64,000 nt of DNA, from the NCBI RefSeq assembly GCF_027359675.1, contig NZ_CP114786.1, positions 2,640,501 through 2,704,500 on the forward strand, in the 5' to 3' direction. Positions within the stretch are counted from its first letter, which is position 1; every line of letters begins with the position of its first letter. Below are positions 1-11,790 of the stretch, piece after piece. A program made the translations under genes and the position numbers. Origin of the DNA: Roseibium sp. Sym1 (GTDB lineage Bacteria > Pseudomonadota > Alphaproteobacteria > Rhizobiales > Stappiaceae). The notes under the pieces are model-generated. The model ran no database searches. It had not been told where the DNA came from and saw only the letters and a list, made by a program, of their open reading frames with translations.

Positions 1-227
1 AGAACTACCGCGAGGCGGCGGACGCGTTTCTGAAGACCTATACCAACCATCCCGGTAACGAAAAAAGCCCGGACAGCCTGCTGAAGCTCGGCGTGTCCCT
101 GCGCGGTCTGGGAGAATCGGACGCCGCTTGCGCAACCTTCTCCGAACTTCTGAACAAGTTTCCGAATGCCGCTCCCGCGGTCCTGTCCCAGGCCAGGGAC
201 GAGCGCAAACGTGCCCAATGTTCCTGA
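1..227 (+). CDS. cpoB: Cell division coordinator CpoB (YbgF), C-terminal end
   Basis: The window opens inside this gene; codons run in frame from base 3 to the TGA at 225-227, leaving 74 residues. The visible part is TPR-like: a helix pair beginning NYREAADAF, then a second beginning DSLLKLGVSLRGLGE, ending with an ACATFSELLNKFP helix. This matches the C-terminal TPR repeats of CpoB/YbgF, the periplasmic partner of the Tol-Pal system that couples peptidoglycan synthesis to outer-membrane constriction. The following tilS-ftsH-glmM order is the usual one after tol-pal in Hyphomicrobiales, which supports the call. The N-terminal signal peptide and coiled coil lie outside the window. Confidence 0.85.
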   Translation, partial: NYREAADAFLKTYTNHPGNEKSPDSLLKLGVSLRGLGESDAACATFSELLNKFPNAAPAVLSQARDERKRAQCS

Positions 228-1584
228 CGGGCCGGTCGAGCCCGAGGGGCTCCCGTCCGATATTGTCGATGCTCTCTTTTCCAGGCTGACGTCCTTTTCA
301 AACCTTGCCGTGGCCGTGTCCGGCGGAGCGGATTCGCTGTGTCTCCTGGTGCTGCTGGCGGAGTGGAAGCGGCGGACAGGCTGGCAGGGATCCCTTGAAA
401 TCCTGTGCGTCGATCACGGCTTGCGCCCCGAAAGTGCCGAAGAGGCAGCCTTTGTTGCCGACTGTGCGCGCGGTGAAGGTGTGCCCTGCACGATATTGCG
501 CTGGTCGGGGCAAAAGCCCGCCAGCAACCTTCAGGAGGAGGCGCGCCTCGCCCGGTACCGGCTGATGGCGCAGCACATGAGGGGATCCGGATCGGAAGCG
601 CTGCTTCTTGCCCACCACCAGGACGACCAGGCCGAGACCTTCCTCGACAGGCTGACCCGCGGCAGCGGTGTCGCCGGTCTGGGGGGCATGGCCGCGGACG
701 AACCGAACGGCCCGGAAGGCCTGCGGCTGCTGCGGCCGTTCCTGGGTGTCGCCAAGGCTCGCCTGGAAGCCAGCCTGAGGGCGCGCGGCAGGACATGGTG
801 CACCGATCCCTCCAACAGCAACACCAGGTACAAGAGGAGCCGGCTCCGGTCGATCCTGGCGCTCCTGGAAGAAGAGGGCCTGACAGCGGAGCGACTTTCC
901 AAGACAGCCGGGCACATGCGCCGGGCAGGAGAGGCGCTGGAGGCCTGCCTTCGGGATCTCGCCGAAAAACACCTGATTGAACACCCGGCCGGTCCGTTGA
1001 AACTGGATCGTCTGGCGTACCGGTCGATGACGGAAGAGATGCGGCTGCGACTGCTTACACTCATGATCGCGCGCGTGAGCGGGGCCACGCCGCGGCCGCG
1101 GTTTCGCAATCTGAGTGGACTGGACCGGATGCTGGTCAGGGAGCGGCCCTGCCGTCTGACCCTCGGTGGCGCGGTGTTCGATGCGCGGGATGACGTTGTT
1201 TTCTGCTGGAAGGAACCGGGGCGGACACCACCCGAAACACTGGTTGACCCGGAGGGCAGCGGTCTCTGGGACAACCGGTACCGGTATTGCGTTTCCGACA
1301 GGAGGAAGGCCCACGGTCGGCAAGCGCTTTGTCTCGGGCCGCTCTGCAACGCACCGCTCCGGTCCAGGGACGTCAATTGGCCCAAGGGGTGGCCGAAGGC
1401 CGCCTTCCATTGTGCGCCGGTGGTCTGGGCCGGGGAGGACATCCTGTGTCTGCCCTTCCTGGTGGCCGCTTCAAATCTAGGCAATTCCTGCAAGGGCGAC
1501 GTTTTGGATTTGGAGCGCCTGCCGATCCAAGTTAAGCTTCTTGGTAACTATTTGGACGATGGGACCGTACAAGGCGAAAACTAG
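211..1584 (+). CDS. tilS: tRNA(Ile)-lysidine synthetase TilS
   Basis: TilS uses ATP and lysine to convert the wobble cytidine of the CAU-anticodon tRNA-Ile to lysidine, so that it reads AUA and is charged with isoleucine. The N-type ATP pyrophosphatase P-loop SGGADSLCL sits at about residues 37-45. The lower-case core motifs LAHHQDDQAET and the catalytic-domain end are present, followed by a TilS substrate-binding and C-terminal region to residue 457. I chose the GTG at 211, preceded by AGGGACGAG and overlapping cpoB by 17 bases; an in-frame ATG at 166 would add 15 proline/arginine-rich residues and overlap cpoB by 62 bases, which seems less likely. The gene is cytoplasmic and essential in most bacteria. 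Confidence 0.92.
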   Translation: MPNVPDGPVEPEGLPSDIVDALFSRLTSFSNLAVAVSGGADSLCLLVLLAEWKRRTGWQGSLEILCVDHGLRPESAEEAAFVADCARGEGVPCTILRWSGQKPASNLQEEARLARYRLMAQHMRGSGSEALLLAHHQDDQAETFLDRLTRGSGVAGLGGMAADEPNGPEGLRLLRPFLGVAKARLEASLRARGRTWCTDPSNSNTRYKRSRLRSILALLEEEGLTAERLSKTAGHMRRAGEALEACLRDLAEKHLIEHPAGPLKLDRLAYRSMTEEMRLRLLTLMIARVSGATPRPRFRNLSGLDRMLVRERPCRLTLGGAVFDARDDVVFCWKEPGRTPPETLVDPEGSGLWDNRYRYCVSDRRKAHGRQALCLGPLCNAPLRSRDVNWPKGWPKAAFHCAPVVWAGEDILCLPFLVAASNLGNSCKGDVLDLERLPIQVKLLGNYLDDGTVQGEN

Positions 1585-1708
1585 AGTTTTCCCTGCTAAG
1601 AAGTTCTGATAGAGCTCCGGGCTTAACAAAATAGTCAGTGCATCTGCGCAACTATGGCGCACCGCCTTGGCAGCGGGACTTCGGCGACCTATCTTCGCTG
1701 TAACGAAT

Positions 1709-1826
1709 AAAGACCGCGCGAGCCGGGGTCTTTTGAGAATTGGGATCTGGCCGTGTGCGGAGGCAAAGCGCTCCGACCCGGGCCATCGACGGGACCGGAA
1801 CCTAATTCTCAACAGACCCAGGGGTC
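1709..1826 (+). promoter_or_regulatory. Structured leader upstream of ftsH
   Basis: The 266-base gap between tilS and ftsH holds three inverted repeats. AAAGACC (1709-1715) pairs with GGTCTTT (1727-1733) and runs into a T stretch, like a weak terminator of tilS. TTGAGAATTGGG (1733-1744) pairs over its whole length, with one G-U, with CCTAATTCTCAA (1801-1812). GACCC/GGGTC (1815-1826) forms a further short hairpin just before the ftsH start. The second helix would bring the ends of a 56-base loop together only 38 bases ahead of the ATG, so it could act in control of ftsH translation. Function is inferred only from pairing. Confidence 0.35.
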
Positions 1827-1850
1827 GCGTTGGGCGGCTAAGGAAACGAA

Positions 1851-3767
<1,917 letters not shown>

Positions 3768-3787
3768 TCAACGCCTAAGTGACTGAC

Positions 3788-3811
3788 GAAGCCCGGCCAA
3801 TGCCGGGCTTC
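3788..3811 (+). terminator. Hairpin terminator after ftsH
   Basis: Perfect 10-bp stem GAAGCCCGGC / GCCGGGCTTC with a CAAT loop, 20 bases after the ftsH stop. The following tail is only moderately T-rich (TGCCTTTG). Confidence 0.7.
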
Positions 3812-3932
3812 TGCCTTTGCGGCCGTTGATGCGTGCCTGTGAATGGTAACAATTGCTCACATATTTTGAATCGTGATCGGAGCCAATTGCGTTAATAAGG
3901 GCGCACATTGGAAATTCAGGCAGGCATGATTG

Positions 3933-5276
3933 ATGCGTAAGTATTTCGGCACCGATGGCATTCGCGGCCAGGCGAACCGTTTCCCGATGACCGCCGAACT
4001 GGCTCTGAAGGTCGGGATGGCCGCTGGCCTCGTTTTCAAGAACGGCGGTCATCGCCATCGGGTGGTGATCGGCAAGGACACGCGCCTGTCCGGCTACATG
4101 CTGGAAACGGCACTGGTTGCAGGCTTCACGTCCGTGGGCATGGATGTCTTTCTGCTCGGGCCGATGCCGACGCCCTCTGTGGCCATGCTGACGCGCTCGC
4201 TGAGAACGGATCTTGGCGTGATGATTTCGGCGTCCCACAATCCCTTCCAGGACAATGGCATCAAGTTCTTCGGCCCGGACGGCTTCAAGCTCAGCGATGA
4301 AATCGAGAAGACCATCGAAGGCCTGGTCGAAAGCGACCTGACATCACGGCTGGCCGGCGCGCGCGAGCTGGGCCGGGCGAGACGGATCGACGGGGCGCAG
4401 CAGCGCTATATCGAATTCGCCAAGCGGACGTTGCCCAGGGAAATGAACCTGGAAGGACTGCGCGTCGTTGTCGACTGCGCCAACGGCGCGGCCTACAAGG
4501 TTGCCCCGGAAGCCTTGTGGGAGCTCGGGGCCGACGTGATCTCCATGGGGGTCACCCCGGACGGCTTTAATATCAACCAGGATTGCGGCTCGACCTCCAC
4601 AGACGCGTTGTCCCGCAAGGTGCATGAGGTGCGCGCGGATATCGGCATTGCGCTCGATGGTGACGCCGACCGCGTGATCATTGTCGACGAAAACGGTGCC
4701 GTTGTTGACGGCGATCAGCTGATGGCCGTGGTGGCGCAATCCTGGCAGGCCAGCAACAGGCTGTCGGCGCAGGGCATCGTCGCAACGGTCATGTCCAATC
4801 TCGGGCTGGAGCGCTACCTGCAACAACTGGGCCTGGGCCTCGCCCGGACCAAGGTCGGCGACCGTTACGTGGTCGAGCACATGCGGGCCAACGGCTACAA
4901 TGTCGGCGGCGAGCAATCCGGGCATATCGTGCTGTCCGACTTTACCACCACGGGCGACGGTCTGATCGCGGCGCTGCAGGTCCTTGCCTGTGTCAAGGAC
5001 CAGGACCGTCCGGTGTCCGAGGTTTGCAGGCGGTTCGAACCGGTGCCGCAGATCCTGAAGAACGTCAGGTACAAGGGCGGGGCTCCGCTCGAACAGGACA
5101 AGGTCAAATCGGCCATCGAAGACGGTGAGGCGCGCCTGGGGAAATCCGGCCGCCTGGTGATCAGGGCGTCGGGTACCGAGCCGTTGATCCGGGTGATGGC
5201 CGAGGGCGATGATGCCGACCTCGTCAAGCAGGTCGTCAATGACATCGCCGGTGTGGTTGCCGCATCCGCGGCCTGA
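3933..5276 (+). CDS. glmM: Phosphoglucosamine mutase GlmM
   Basis: GlmM interconverts glucosamine-6-phosphate and glucosamine-1-phosphate, the step before UDP-GlcNAc in peptidoglycan and LPS synthesis. The 447 residues begin [12 protein letters not shown], the family's N-terminal signature. The phosphoserine loop SASHNP carries the catalytic serine at residue 101. The magnesium loop DGDADR and the substrate loop GGEQSGH follow, with the phosphate-binding RASGTEP near the C terminus. An upstream in-frame TTG at 3930 is possible, but the ATG at 3933 fits the family start exactly. It follows ftsH by 165 bases that include a terminator, so it probably has its own promoter as well. Confidence 0.96.
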   Translation: MRKYFGTDGIRGQANRFPMTAELALKVGMAAGLVFKNGGHRHRVVIGKDTRLSGYMLETALVAGFTSVGMDVFLLGPMPTPSVAMLTRSLRTDLGVMISASHNPFQDNGIKFFGPDGFKLSDEIEKTIEGLVESDLTSRLAGARELGRARRIDGAQQRYIEFAKRTLPREMNLEGLRVVVDCANGAAYKVAPEALWELGADVISMGVTPDGFNINQDCGSTSTDALSRKVHEVRADIGIALDGDADRVIIVDENGAVVDGDQLMAVVAQSWQASNRLSAQGIVATVMSNLGLERYLQQLGLGLARTKVGDRYVVEHMRANGYNVGGEQSGHIVLSDFTTTGDGLIAALQVLACVKDQDRPVSEVCRRFEPVPQILKNVRYKGGAPLEQDKVKSAIEDGEARLGKSGRLVIRASGTEPLIRVMAEGDDADLVKQVVNDIAGVVAASAA

Positions 5277-5296
5277 CCTTCCCCGGACTCTGATGG

Positions 5297-5326
5297 AGCC
5301 GCTTCCCCCGGGAGGCGGCTTTTTTG
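5297..5326 (+). terminator. Rho-independent terminator after glmM
   Basis: Stem AGCCGCTTCCC (5297-5307) / GGGAGGCGGCT (5310-5320) with one G-U pair, followed directly by TTTTT. Confidence 0.9.
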
Positions 5327-5491
5327 TGTCCGGTCAACAAGATCCGGATTTGGTAAGACTTTCTTAAGGTAAAAAATCGCGGTTAATGAACAGAGTTAAG
5401 TCACAATTAATGAATTCCCCTCAGTATGCTTTCAAGTTTGATGTGTCCGGGAAATTGTTGAAGCGGGCGCTCACTGGAAGAGGACGAGGAC

Positions 5492-6310
5492 ATGGACAAT
5501 TTCTTTAAGCGTTTGTCTTTGACCGGCTTTGCTGTTGTGCTTTCCACTGCGGGCTACGCTGCGGACTTGCCAACTCCGGTCATCGAGCATGTGCCGCAAG
5601 TGCCCGTGGCAGGTGGGTTGTACCTGCGCGGCGACATCGGTTACAAATTCTGGAACGATCCGAGCGGCAGCTTCAACGACCCTGTGATCGGTGATCTGCG
5701 TTTCGAACGGGAATCCATGGACAATGCCTGGATGATCGGTGTCGGTGTCGGTTACCAGTTCAACGACTATTTCCGTACGGACGTGACGCTGGATTACGAG
5801 ACCTCGGCGAACGTCAAGGGCTACGCGGTCTGCGGAGCCTGTACCGGCGGATACTCGACCGAGTCGACCGATATCGATGTCTGGACCGTCATGCTGAACG
5901 GCTATGTCGATCTGGGGACCTGGAACCGGATCACGCCGTATGTCGGTGCCGGTATCGGTGCGTCCTACGTGACGACCGACAGCACGTATTCCGTCAATCC
6001 GGGCGGTGGCGGCCGCAGCAATTATGACGGCAAGCACAGCGAGTGGAACTTCGCCTGGGCACTGATGGCCGGTGCCGAATACGCCGTGACCGACAGGTGG
6101 TCGCTCGACGCAGGCTACCAGTATCGCGACCTCGGCGACGCGGCGACCGTGCAGCTTCATGACGCAGGCACCGGTGAAACACGGGTGGAATGGGACGACC
6201 TGACCGCTCACGAAATCCGCTTTGGCGTACGCTACAATTTCGGTGGTGGCAGCGCTCCGGCCGGCCCGGTCTATTACGAGCCCCAGGGGCCGATCACCAG
6301 CAACTTCTGA
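5492..6310 (+). CDS. Outer-membrane beta-barrel protein (Omp25/RopB-like porin family)
   Basis: A 272-residue exported protein with a clear Sec signal peptide; cleavage is likely after AGYA at about residue 24, leaving a mature start ADLPTPV. The rest alternates aromatic and polar residues in short strands (for example GLYLRGDIGYKFW, WMIGVGVGYQFNDYF, ITPYVGAGIGASY) as in 8-stranded barrels of the Omp25/Omp31 family found in Rhizobiales. The last barrel strand is RFGVRYNFGG, but a 24-residue proline-rich tail follows it, so the usual terminal aromatic of outer-membrane barrels is F272. A strong Shine-Dalgarno, GAGGACGAGGAC, precedes the ATG. It is monocistronic, bounded by terminators on both sides. 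The role is structural or adhesive by family, not shown by sequence. Confidence 0.85.
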   Translation: MDNFFKRLSLTGFAVVLSTAGYAADLPTPVIEHVPQVPVAGGLYLRGDIGYKFWNDPSGSFNDPVIGDLRFERESMDNAWMIGVGVGYQFNDYFRTDVTLDYETSANVKGYAVCGACTGGYSTESTDIDVWTVMLNGYVDLGTWNRITPYVGAGIGASYVTTDSTYSVNPGGGGRSNYDGKHSEWNFAWALMAGAEYAVTDRWSLDAGYQYRDLGDAATVQLHDAGTGETRVEWDDLTAHEIRFGVRYNFGGGSAPAGPVYYEPQGPITSNF

Positions 6311-6329
6311 TCTCCAGATCAGGGAACGG

Positions 6330-6359
6330 AAAGGCCGGTCGCTTGACCGGCCTTTTTTT
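6330..6359 (+). terminator. Rho-independent terminator after the beta-barrel gene
   Basis: Perfect stem AAGGCCGGTC (6331-6340) / GACCGGCCTT (6345-6354), loop GCTT, followed by a run of Ts. Confidence 0.92.
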
Positions 6360-6430
6360 GTTTGCGAGCCTGAAGTTCACCCGGCATTGACCTCCCTCAA
6401 AGGTGGCAATGTCAGAATTCGCTAAACTAA

Positions 6431-6485
6431 CCTAGGGGTACGTGCCCCAGGATAGGAACGGCGAGCGCTGCCTGGATCCCGTTCC
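6431..6485 (+). promoter_or_regulatory. Hairpin-rich 5' region of the DUF11 protein gene
   Basis: Two small hairpins lie 70-125 bases before the start codon at 6557: CCT.GGGG / CCCCAGG (6431-6451) and GGAACGG / CCGTTCC (6455-6485). Upstream, TTGACC (6387-6392) could be part of a promoter, but I cannot place a convincing -10. Function unknown. Confidence 0.25.
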
Positions 6486-6556
6486 GGCCGATAGGCGGAG
6501 GACCATCGCCGGAGCGCAAGAGGGCAGAGACATCGCCAACCCGAAGGGAGCTGCGC

Positions 6557-9500
6557 ATGTCACCCCGGTTGTTGGTCCAAACCCGTGATTTTCTTCTTTC
6601 AGCCGTTGTCCTGGCGGGCCTTGGAGGCCTGCCTGTGGCGGGCGGCGCGGCCCGCGCGCAAGAGGCGCTTCAGCCTGGCGAGGCGGTCGTGACGCGGTTC
6701 TCAGGAACAGCCGAAGAAGCGGGGCGCCTCGTGATTGACGGCCAGGGGGCCGTGGTCAGCGTTGTCGACCTGCGCCAGCCGGGAGGGCCGGCACGCGGCG
6801 AGCACTGGTTCAACGCGTTGCAGCGCGGAGCGGTCACAGCCGCTGAAATCGGTCAGGTCTTCGGTGTTGCCATCGATGACGCGTCGCCGGCAAACATCTA
6901 TCTGACAGCGACCTCTGCTTTCGGCCTGCACAGGAATGCGGACAATTCCGACTGGATGGCCGGCATGTGGGGCGCGGAAGGCGGACCCGGAACGGTCTGG
7001 AAACTGAACGGCGCCAACGGCTATCAACCTGAACTTTTTGCAGAAATAACCCTGGATGGCCGGCCGAACAGCGGCGCTGCCCTCGGCAATGTCGCTTATG
7101 ACCGCTGGAATGGTCAGCTCTATGTCTCCGACCTGGAGACCGGCATGGTGCATCGCCTCCGCCTTGCCGACGGGGCGGTTCTCGGGACATATGATCATGG
7201 CGTTGACGGACGGAGGGCGTTCTTCGACGTCCCGAGCGGTGGCTATCAGGGACTTGCTCCCGTGGCCTTTGACCCGTTGAGCCGGGCGCGGACAGCCGAT
7301 TGTCCGAGTGGAGACTTCGGCCGCACGCCTTCCTGTTGGAACTTTGCCGACTTCCGCCGGCGCGTCTGGGGCCTCGGTGTGCGCCGGGATACCCAAAGCG
7401 ATGGCGTGCGTCTCTATTATGCTCTCTGGAGCAGCCAGGGCTTCGGCAATGCGGATTTTGCCGGCGCGGACGACAGCGAGAAAAGGAACGCGGTCTGGTC
7501 GATCGGCATCGGTCCGGACGGTGCTTTTGACCCGGCCGGCGTTCGCCGGGAGTTTGTCCTTCCGGATTTCTTCCGCTCGCCGGAGGCGATTGCACGCTCC
7601 GGGTTCAGCCATCCCGTCGCCGATATCGCGTTTCCCGATCTGAGCGAACAGAATGTCATGCTGCTTGCGGAACGCGGCGGGGTCCGCAATCTCGGTCTGG
7701 CAGCGGAAAATGCCTTTGCCTACCCGCATGAATCCCGCGTGTTGCGTTACGAGATGACCGACACCGGATTCTGGCGTGGCGCCGGGCGCTATGATGTCGG
7801 CTACTATGACCGCGGCCAGGACGGACCACCCTATCTGCGCGCGGGATCGGCCGGGGGCGTCTCCTTCGGCCCCGGCTATCTCGGTTCCGGGACGGCAAAC
7901 CCCGATGTGCCGGATGGAACGGTGTGGATGACGGGAGACGGCCTTTGTTCGGATCGCGGGCGCTGTTTCGATTCCAGCTCCGGGGCGTATGACGACGGCT
8001 CCGAGGTGCACGGGCTTCAGGGCCGGGCCGCACACCCCTTCGAGGCGTTCGAGCCCGTAACCGCCTTCCAGCCCTACCCGGCCCCGGGACCTGTGACCCC
8101 GGCGACGGGGCCCGACAGCTCCTTCATGGTCGACGCAGACGTCAATACGGACCCGGCCGGCAACGTCCTGGAAGAGCTGAGGTTCCGGAACGATGCCACC
8201 CGCGTCGGCGACGTCGCCGTTGTCCAGTCGCTGCCCGCCGGGGGCGCACTTTTGGCCCAGGAGGACGATCCGTTCGGCCCTGTTCCATGGCCGGAGGGGC
8301 TGCCGCCGCAAGGCTGGGTGCCCGCGCCGCTGCCGCCCGACGGCTGGTTCCTGCCGCCGCCGTTCCCGCTCGATACGGACCTTGCGATCCGCAAGACCGG
8401 ACCGGCGCAATGCCAGGAAGGGGTTGAATGCACCTATGTCGTGACACTCCGGAATGTCGGCGCGACGACTTATGCAGGTCCGCTTGCGATCACGGACACG
8501 ATGCCCGCGGGTGCCACGCTTGCCTCCACCTCGCCCGGCTGGAACTGCGCCCCCATCGGCGTTGCCTTCAACTGCGTCACCAATGCTGCCGCCCTGTTGC
8601 CTCCGGGCGCGACGGCGGCCATTGAGGTCAATCTTCTTCTGCCCGCCACCGTGCCCGGACCGAACGTGCAGAACTGTGTTGCCATCGACTGGTTCGAAAT
8701 GGGTACGGACGACGGTCCCGGCGACGGCAACGACGAGGATTGCGTTACAACGCCGGTGAGCGAGGGCTTCGATCTCGGCATCGTCAAGATGTCGTCCATG
8801 CCCGACTGCACGGAGAACGCGGATTGCACGTTCCTGGTGCAGGTGATCAACCAGGGACCGGGTGAATTCAACGGGTCACTGGCTGTTCGAGACCCGTTGC
8901 CGGCCGGCAGCTCCCTTGTTCTGGCCGGCTTCGATCCGGCGACCGTCACCTGTTCACTCAGCGGCACCGACGTTGTCTGCCAGACACCGGACATAACGCT
9001 TCCGGTCGGCGGGACCGTTCCGATGATGGTTCGGATCAAGCTGCCCGACGGCATTGCCGGCACCACCGTCGAGAATTGCGCCCGCATCGACTGGACGCTG
9101 ATGACCTCGGATGACGGGCCCGCCGATGTTCATCCCGATGAAGCCTGCGTCACCGTTAACGTGCTGGACGGCGCCGGTCATTTCGACCTGTCGATCGGCA
9201 AGCAGGGTCCGGCCAGTTGCGATGCAGGTGGCAATTGCGTCTACCAGGTGCTGGTCACCAACAATGGTCCGGACGACTACAACGATGAACTCGTGATCCG
9301 GGACGAGATCGATCCCGGTGTGACCTATGTCGCCAACAGCCCGGGCTGGACCTGTGTCGCCGGACCACCCATCCGGTGCGCACTCAACGGCGGGCCGCAC
9401 CTGCTTCACCCCGGCGACCAACGGATCCTGTTCCTGACCGTCGCGATACCCGATCCGGCTCCCGCCGATCCGCTGCTCGACTGTGTCGCCCTCGACTGGG

Positions 9501-11659
9501 GTGTCGGCATCATGCCGCCTGACGATATCCCCGCACCCGGTGCCACCGAGAAGGATGACGACATGTGCGTTCCGACCTGGATCGATGATGCTTTTGATCT
9601 GGAGATCGCCAAGTCCGGTCCACCGGAGTGCTACGAAGGCGGAGCCTGTGACTTCACAGTGGAGATCACCAACAACGGGCCCAAGGATTTCATGGCCCTG
9701 ATGACCTTCGATGATCTCTTGCCTGCCGGTGCGACCCTGGAAAGTGCCACGGGAACATTTTCCTGCAACAGTGAAGCCGCCGGGACGGTGACCTGCCTGA
9801 ATGCCGGTACAATGCTGCCCGGCGAGTCCGTGTTGACCACCCTGACAATGCGCCTGCCCGATCCCGTGGCCGGAAACTCTGTCGAGAACTGCGCCCGGAT
9901 GAACTGGTCGGCGCCTCCTCCGGCCTGGTACATCGGCTCGACCTACAGCGGTGACGACAATCCGGCGACGGACGGACCTGCTTGCGTGAGCATCCCGGTT
10001 CTCGCCGCCGATCTGGCGCCATGGGGCGCGACAACCTGCGAGCGGGGGGCGTCCTGTCCCATCGAGGTCAGGGTCGAGAATCGCGGTGGTCGCCTGTTCT
10101 CGGGCGCTGCCGGACTGCGTGGCACACTCGACCCGGCTGTCGCCATTTCAAGCCTCCAGAGCCGGACACCCGGTTTCGACTGTCGTGTCACGGGTGTGGG
10201 CAGCTACGAATGCGACGCTGACAGCCTCACCCTGAAGCCGGAATCCTCGGTGCGGATCGACATGGTGCTCGACATCCCGAAGGACTTTTCGCATCCAAGG
10301 ATCGTCCATCGCAAGGAGATGGTCTGGCCGGATCTGAAGGTGAAGGATGCGAAGCCCGAGAACGACCGCCACACCAGCACCATCATGATTGTCCAGCCGG
10401 AGGATCAGCCGGAAGAGCAGGAAGAACAACCGCAGCCGGAAGAGCCGCCTGTGGCGCAAGAGCCGCAAGCGCCGGTGGTGCCGCCGTCGCGGCGTCAGGT
10501 TGCCGATCTTTCCGTGACCAAGACCGCGCCGCAGCGCAGTTGTACGGCCGGTCAGCCGTGCGCGTTTCAGGTGACGGTCACCAACAACGGTCCGGTGCCC
10601 TATACCGGTCCGCTCCAATTGAGCGACGTGGGCACACCCGCGAGCCGCCGGATCGCCTCTGGTCCGGCTCCCTGGCGGTGCCGGACAGGCGGCGGGCAGG
10701 TGAGTTGCAGCCACCCCGTGACGACGCTTGCACCGGGTCAGTCCCGGACCCTGTCGCTGAGTGTTCGTCCGCCGCGCGGCGGGGCCTCGAGCCTGCGCAA
10801 TTGTGCCTCGCTCGACTGGGGCGTCGCCGCGCAGACCAGGGCCGTTCAGGACGCCCTCAACGCGCTCGGCTTCGACGCCGGCCCGGTTGACGGCCAGGCA
10901 GGCCCGAGAACCCGCGGTGCGGTACGCGCTTTCCAGGAACAGGCAGGACTGCCGGCCACGGGCCGCATCGACGGGCGGCTGCTCGGCCGGTTGTTCGTCT
11001 CCTGGGGCAGCGGCGATGCGCAAGCCTCCAATGACAGCAGCTGCGTGACGGTGCAGCTACGGCAACCGGTCGAACCACCACCGTCCTGCGCGTCCGGCCA
11101 GTCCGAGGTCGCGGCGTCCCGGGTCAGGACCCTGCGGGCCCAGGGCTGGCGGATCGCACCGGTGACCCGTGGCGGCGTGACCATCTATTGCGGCACCCCG
11201 CCCCAGCCGCAGACGGTGCTGACATGCCCTTCGGGGTACACGCTCTACCGGAACAAGAATCGGGTTCCGCGCAATTCGGAAGTGCTGCAGCGCCGGAGCG
11301 GTAGCGTGGTCTATTACTGCGCGCGTCCAAGGCCGCAGGCACAGACCTGTCCGAGCGGATGGAAGCAGGTGACCCCGGTCCGGGCCGCTGCGCTGGCCGC
11401 ACAGGGGTGGCAGGTCCGGCGGGTCGGCGCATTGACATGCGTGCGCCCCGGGCAACGGGTCGAGCCGACGGTGCCAAACTGCACGGGTGGCCGGGTCTGG
11501 AATGCAAAGAGCAAGGCCTGTGTCTGCCCGCGCAACACGCGTTGGGATCCGAAGCGGAACAGGTGTGTGCGTGTGCAGCAACAGCAGCCGCAGGTGACAC
11601 CGAGGCAACCGCGTTTCGTCCCGCCACTGCAGCAGCTTTTGCCGAAGGCACCGCAGTAG
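6557..11659 (+). CDS. Giant secreted DUF11-repeat protein with an embedded peptidoglycan-binding domain
   Basis: A 1,700-residue exported protein with a signal peptide ending near AARAQ at residue 35. Residues 40-520 are rich in short strands with WxxGM/YVSD-like motifs, resembling a beta-propeller; I do not recognise the family. Six DUF11 (conserved repeat, Ig-like) units follow, from about residues 605, 740, 878, 1013, 1150 and 1313. Five have paired cysteines, an N.GP motif and a C-terminal NC...DW...CV pattern; the fifth is degenerate. A proline/glutamate linker precedes the sixth. In the sixth, a PG_binding_1 domain (about 1426-1480) is inserted between DW and CVTV. The tail has three Cys-rich CPSG-type units and a [10 protein letters not shown] motif. 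DUF11 proteins are usually surface or envelope proteins; anchoring to the cell wall is an inference. Confidence 0.85.
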   Translation: MSPRLLVQTRDFLLSAVVLAGLGGLPVAGGAARAQEALQPGEAVVTRFSGTAEEAGRLVIDGQGAVVSVVDLRQPGGPARGEHWFNALQRGAVTAAEIGQVFGVAIDDASPANIYLTATSAFGLHRNADNSDWMAGMWGAEGGPGTVWKLNGANGYQPELFAEITLDGRPNSGAALGNVAYDRWNGQLYVSDLETGMVHRLRLADGAVLGTYDHGVDGRRAFFDVPSGGYQGLAPVAFDPLSRARTADCPSGDFGRTPSCWNFADFRRRVWGLGVRRDTQSDGVRLYYALWSSQGFGNADFAGADDSEKRNAVWSIGIGPDGAFDPAGVRREFVLPDFFRSPEAIARSGFSHPVADIAFPDLSEQNVMLLAERGGVRNLGLAAENAFAYPHESRVLRYEMTDTGFWRGAGRYDVGYYDRGQDGPPYLRAGSAGGVSFGPGYLGSGTANPDVPDGTVWMTGDGLCSDRGRCFDSSSGAYDDGSEVHGLQGRAAHPFEAFEPVTAFQPYPAPGPVTPATGPDSSFMVDADVNTDPAGNVLEELRFRNDATRVGDVAVVQSLPAGGALLAQEDDPFGPVPWPEGLPPQGWVPAPLPPDGWFLPPPFPLDTDLAIRKTGPAQCQEGVECTYVVTLRNVGATTYAGPLAITDTMPAGATLASTSPGWNCAPIGVAFNCVTNAAALLPPGATAAIEVNLLLPATVPGPNVQNCVAIDWFEMGTDDGPGDGNDEDCVTTPVSEGFDLGIVKMSSMPDCTENADCTFLVQVINQGPGEFNGSLAVRDPLPAGSSLVLAGFDPATVTCSLSGTDVVCQTPDITLPVGGTVPMMVRIKLPDGIAGTTVENCARIDWTLMTSDDGPADVHPDEACVTVNVLDGAGHFDLSIGKQGPASCDAGGNCVYQVLVTNNGPDDYNDELVIRDEIDPGVTYVANSPGWTCVAGPPIRCALNGGPHLLHPGDQRILFLTVAIPDPAPADPLLDCVALDWGVGIMPPDDIPAPGATEKDDDMCVPTWIDDAFDLEIAKSGPPECYEGGACDFTVEITNNGPKDFMALMTFDDLLPAGATLESATGTFSCNSEAAGTVTCLNAGTMLPGESVLTTLTMRLPDPVAGNSVENCARMNWSAPPPAWYIGSTYSGDDNPATDGPACVSIPVLAADLAPWGATTCERGASCPIEVRVENRGGRLFSGAAGLRGTLDPAVAISSLQSRTPGFDCRVTGVGSYECDADSLTLKPESSVRIDMVLDIPKDFSHPRIVHRKEMVWPDLKVKDAKPENDRHTSTIMIVQPEDQPEEQEEQPQPEEPPVAQEPQAPVVPPSRRQVADLSVTKTAPQRSCTAGQPCAFQVTVTNNGPVPYTGPLQLSDVGTPASRRIASGPAPWRCRTGGGQVSCSHPVTTLAPGQSRTLSLSVRPPRGGASSLRNCASLDWGVAAQTRAVQDALNALGFDAGPVDGQAGPRTRGAVRAFQEQAGLPATGRIDGRLLGRLFVSWGSGDAQASNDSSCVTVQLRQPVEPPPSCASGQSEVAASRVRTLRAQGWRIAPVTRGGVTIYCGTPPQPQTVLTCPSGYTLYRNKNRVPRNSEVLQRRSGSVVYYCARPRPQAQTCPSGWKQVTPVRAAALAAQGWQVRRVGALTCVRPGQRVEPTVPNCTGGRVWNAKSKACVCPRNTRWDPKRNRCVRVQQQQPQVTPRQPRFVPPLQQLLPKAPQ

Positions 11660-11677
11660 CGACTCCTCGCGGAAGCG

Positions 11678-11707
11678 GGACATTGCACGCTTTTGCGCGC
11701 AATGTCC
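11678..11707 (+). terminator. Inverted repeat after the DUF11 gene
   Basis: Stem GGACATTGC (11678-11686) / GCAATGTCC (11699-11707), with GCGC able to pair in the 12-base loop. It starts 18 bases after the stop codon. There is no T-run, so it may be a weak terminator or part of the serC leader. Confidence 0.45.
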
Positions 11708-11729
11708 TTGCGGAACGTCCGTCCTTCCG

Positions 11730-11790
11730 CTATCCCCATAGGTGGGCCACCCCTCCCCAACGAGGGGCTCCTATCTGTGAGGGTAGACAC
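11730..11790 (+). ncRNA. Putative serC leader RNA element
   Basis: Immediately upstream of serC, ATAGG (11738-11742) pairs with CCTAT (11770-11774), enclosing CCCCT (11750-11754) / AGGGG (11763-11767). The ribosome binding site GAGGG (11779-11783) follows at once. A conserved serC RNA motif is known directly upstream of serC in Alphaproteobacteria; the position and the compact nested stems fit it, but I matched it from memory rather than with a covariance model. Confidence 0.5.

Noticed and set aside
11359..11790. A 144-residue N-terminal extension of SerC
   Set aside because: It overlaps the DUF11 gene in another frame and the serC leader; the ATG at 11791 has a good ribosome site and gives the family length.
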